DNA of 64,000 nucleotides from Saccharothrix deserti (GTDB lineage: Bacteria; Actinomycetota; Actinomycetes; Mycobacteriales; Pseudonocardiaceae), in the NCBI RefSeq assembly GCF_009769385.1, contig NZ_VKAB01000027.1:62001-126000 (forward strand). The letters run 5' to 3'. Positions 62,567-64,000 of the stretch are shown in pieces. A model generated the notes under the pieces. It searched no databases and was not told the origin of the DNA. It worked only from the letters and a program-made list of their open reading frames with translations. Numbering within the stretch: the stretch's first letter is position 1; every line of letters begins with the position of its first letter. Position numbers and translations under genes: made by a program.

Positions 62567-63736
62567 ATGGACTTCACGCTCGACGAGGAGCAGAAGGAGA
62601 TCCGCGACTGGGTGCGGACCTTCGTGCGCAAGGAGGTGGCGCCGCTGGAACCGGAGGTGCTGCGCCGCGAGCGCTTGGGACAGCCCGGTCTGACCCGTGA
62701 CGAGCTGAAGGAACTCCAGGACAAGGCCAAGGCGGCGGGCTTCTTCGGCGTGCTCACGCCCCAGGAGTACGGCGGCATGGGCCTCGGCGCGCTGATGACG
62801 GCGCTCCTGGAGGCCGAACTGGGCCGCACGTTCGTCCCGTTCCGCTTCGGCGGCTACGCGGACAACATCCTGTTCCACGCCAACGAGGAGCAGAAGCAGC
62901 GCTACCTGCTGCCCACCATCTCCGGTGAGCGCGTGTCGTGCTTCGCGATCACCGAGCCCGGCGCGGGCTCGGACGCGAAGGCCATCCGCACCTCCGCCCG
63001 CAAGGAGGGCGGCGAGTGGGTGATCAACGGCGAGAAGACGTTCATCACCCAGGGCAACGAAGCCGACTTCGTGATGGTGTTCGCGGTGACCGACCGCGAG
63101 AAGGGCGCGGACGGCGGCGTCACGTGCTTCCTGGTCGACCGGGACATGGGCTGGAAGTCCGAGCCGATCCCGACCATGGGCCAGTGGGGTCCGGCCGCGC
63201 TCGTGTTCGACAACGTCCGCGTGCCCGAGGAGAACGTGCTGGGCGAGGTCGGTCGCGGTTTCCACCTGGCCATGCAGTGGATCGGCCAGGGCCGCTACCT
63301 GCTGCCCGCACGTGCGCTGGGCACGTGCGAACGGCTGGTGGAGATGGCCATCGAGCAGGCCAAGAACCGGGTGACGTTCGGTCAGCCCATCGCCGAGTAC
63401 CAGGCCATCCAGTGGATGATCGCCGACTCGGCGGTGGAGATCGAGGCGCTGCGGTGGCTCGTGCTGCACGCCGCGTGGCTGGTCGACCAGAAGGCCGACT
63501 CGCGGCAGGCGCAGAGCATGGCCAAGCTCTACGGCGGCATCAAGGCCAACGAGATCGTCGACCGGGTCCTCCAGATCCACGGCGGCATGGGCTACACGCG
63601 TGAACTGCCGATCGAGCGCTGGTACCGGGAACTGCGGCTGCTGCGCATCTACGAGGGCACGGACGAGATCCAGCGCCGCACCATCGCCCGCAACCTGCTC
63701 AAGGGCCACGCGAAGGTGACCGGGACACTCGGCTGA
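62567..63736 (+). CDS. Acyl-CoA dehydrogenase
   Basis: A 389-residue acyl-CoA dehydrogenase. CFAITEPGAGSDAKAIRTSA and WVINGEKTFITQGNEADFVMVFA form the FAD and substrate region; the catalytic Glu is in LRIYEGTDEIQRRTIARNLL. Only about a third of its residues look alike with the first gene, so it is not a recent duplication. GGTFVPFRFGG-like residues around 95-105 are unusual for the family. ATG 62567 with GAGGAGGA. Second gene of the operon. Confidence 0.92.
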   Translation: MDFTLDEEQKEIRDWVRTFVRKEVAPLEPEVLRRERLGQPGLTRDELKELQDKAKAAGFFGVLTPQEYGGMGLGALMTALLEAELGRTFVPFRFGGYADNILFHANEEQKQRYLLPTISGERVSCFAITEPGAGSDAKAIRTSARKEGGEWVINGEKTFITQGNEADFVMVFAVTDREKGADGGVTCFLVDRDMGWKSEPIPTMGQWGPAALVFDNVRVPEENVLGEVGRGFHLAMQWIGQGRYLLPARALGTCERLVEMAIEQAKNRVTFGQPIAEYQAIQWMIADSAVEIEALRWLVLHAAWLVDQKADSRQAQSMAKLYGGIKANEIVDRVLQIHGGMGYTRELPIERWYRELRLLRIYEGTDEIQRRTIARNLLKGHAKVTGTLG

Positions 63737-63812
63737 GGGTAGGGCTGCCCCCACCCGCCCTCCGGGAGCGCACACCAGGGACTGACCGCGACCGTCCGAG
63801 CACGATGAGTGC

Positions 63813-64000
63813 ATGCGATCACGACCCGCGCTCTTCGAGTCCGACCTGACGCGTCGCCGCATCACGACCCCGGCAGGCACGTTCGACGCCATCGCGACCG
63901 GTCCCGCGGCCGGTCGCAAGGTGCTGCTCCTGCACGGTGTGCCGGAGTGCGGGATCGAGTGGTCACACCAGCTGCGGGCGTTGGCCGCCCACGGGTACCG
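63813..64000 (+). CDS. Alpha/beta hydrolase (5' part only, cut by window edge)
   Basis: About 62 codons from ATG 63813 to the window end without a stop. The protein begins MRSRPALFESDLTRRRITTPAGTFD, with the oxyanion motif LLLHGVPECGIEWSHQL followed by RALAAHGY, as in epoxide-hydrolase-like alpha/beta hydrolases. The catalytic triad lies outside the window. The gene follows the dehydrogenase operon by 76 bp. Confidence 0.75.
   Translation, partial: MRSRPALFESDLTRRRITTPAGTFDAIATGPAAGRKVLLLHGVPECGIEWSHQLRALAAHGY

Noticed and set aside
1-64000. tRNA, rRNA, IS elements, prophage genes and integrase attachment sites
   Set aside because: Looked for and not seen; no transposase or integrase reading frame, no tRNA cloverleaf noticed by eye. 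A tRNAscan run would be needed to exclude tRNA genes fully.

Overview
The window is high-GC actinobacterial DNA. The gene set (SecA2, several TetR-controlled acyl-CoA modules, Asp23 envelope genes, Spo0M, an LCP cell-wall ligase, ZapE, DUF2252, DUF6319 and DUF6401 families) and the frequent GTG starts fit the order Pseudonocardiales, in the general direction of Saccharothrix, Actinosynnema or Lentzea. That placement is inference from gene content, not a database match. I see no rRNA, tRNA, CRISPR array, prophage or transposase, and no gene-free stretch longer than about 300 bp; the longest gaps are promoter or terminator regions of 130-200 bp.

Layout. 1-5000: a cut DUF1015 gene, a KhtT/KhtU-type cation:proton antiporter pair, an S8 peptidase followed by a tiny free-standing propeptide-like protein, and a membrane channel-like protein. 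5.1-6.1 kb: DUF6401 and DUF6319 genes around a LexA-like palindrome. 6.1-9.3 kb: an oxidoreductase/SDR pair facing a FabG-MaoC pair. 9.4-14.1 kb: DinB/TetR, then a three-gene operon (membrane-anchored binding protein, binding-protein/VWA lipoprotein, membrane protein) of unknown role. 14.1-22.6 kb: SDR, acyl-CoA dehydrogenase, TetR, PIN-like protein, GlsB, Spo0M and a fused acyl-CoA carboxylase. 22.7-25 kb: SecA2. 25.4-32.5 kb: a probable 3-hydroxybutyrate/poly-hydroxybutyrate use locus (secreted depolymerase, second secreted esterase, GAF/PucR regulator, MHS transporter, 3-hydroxybutyrate dehydrogenase). 32.6-41.5 kb: small acidic protein, TetR/MFS pair, LCP ligase, DUF3037/HipA-kinase pair, lipase, lactonase, PPK2, ornithine aminotransferase. 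41.6-48.3 kb: DUF2252, ceramidase-like, histidine phosphatase, ABC-F, ZapE, RibD-like reductase. 48.4-50.2 kb: an Asp23 envelope-stress operon. 50.2-54.4 kb: LigC-type ligase, small membrane protein, EamA exporter and a serine-less hydrolase-like lipoprotein. 54.4-58.7 kb: a tiny Cys-rich peptide, a second DUF6319 protein and a GH81 glucanase. 58.7-64 kb: phosphotransferase, LigD polymerase, TetR with two acyl-CoA dehydrogenases, and a cut hydrolase.

How it works together. Four 16-bp palindromes (CTAAGC-N4-GCTTAG type) lie before FabG-MaoC, before the fused carboxylase, and as a tandem pair between an acyl-CoA dehydrogenase and a TetR gene, so this TetR probably runs a local acyl-CoA regulon. 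A second TetR with different palindromes faces the two acyl-CoA dehydrogenases at the right end.

Most unusual items. (1) An untracked 33-residue peptide at 54461-54562 whose C-terminal half is CGCCNGC-TGPG-CGCCSSC. (2) A structured element found upstream of three genes in the same orientation (14917-14987, 41551-41668, 55476-55506) with a compensatory base-pair change between two copies. (3) Repeated short tandem duplications that span stop codons. (4) A DUF2273-type protein split by a -1 frame change with a 4-bp stop/start overlap. (5) An alpha/beta-hydrolase-like lipoprotein that has lost its nucleophile serine.
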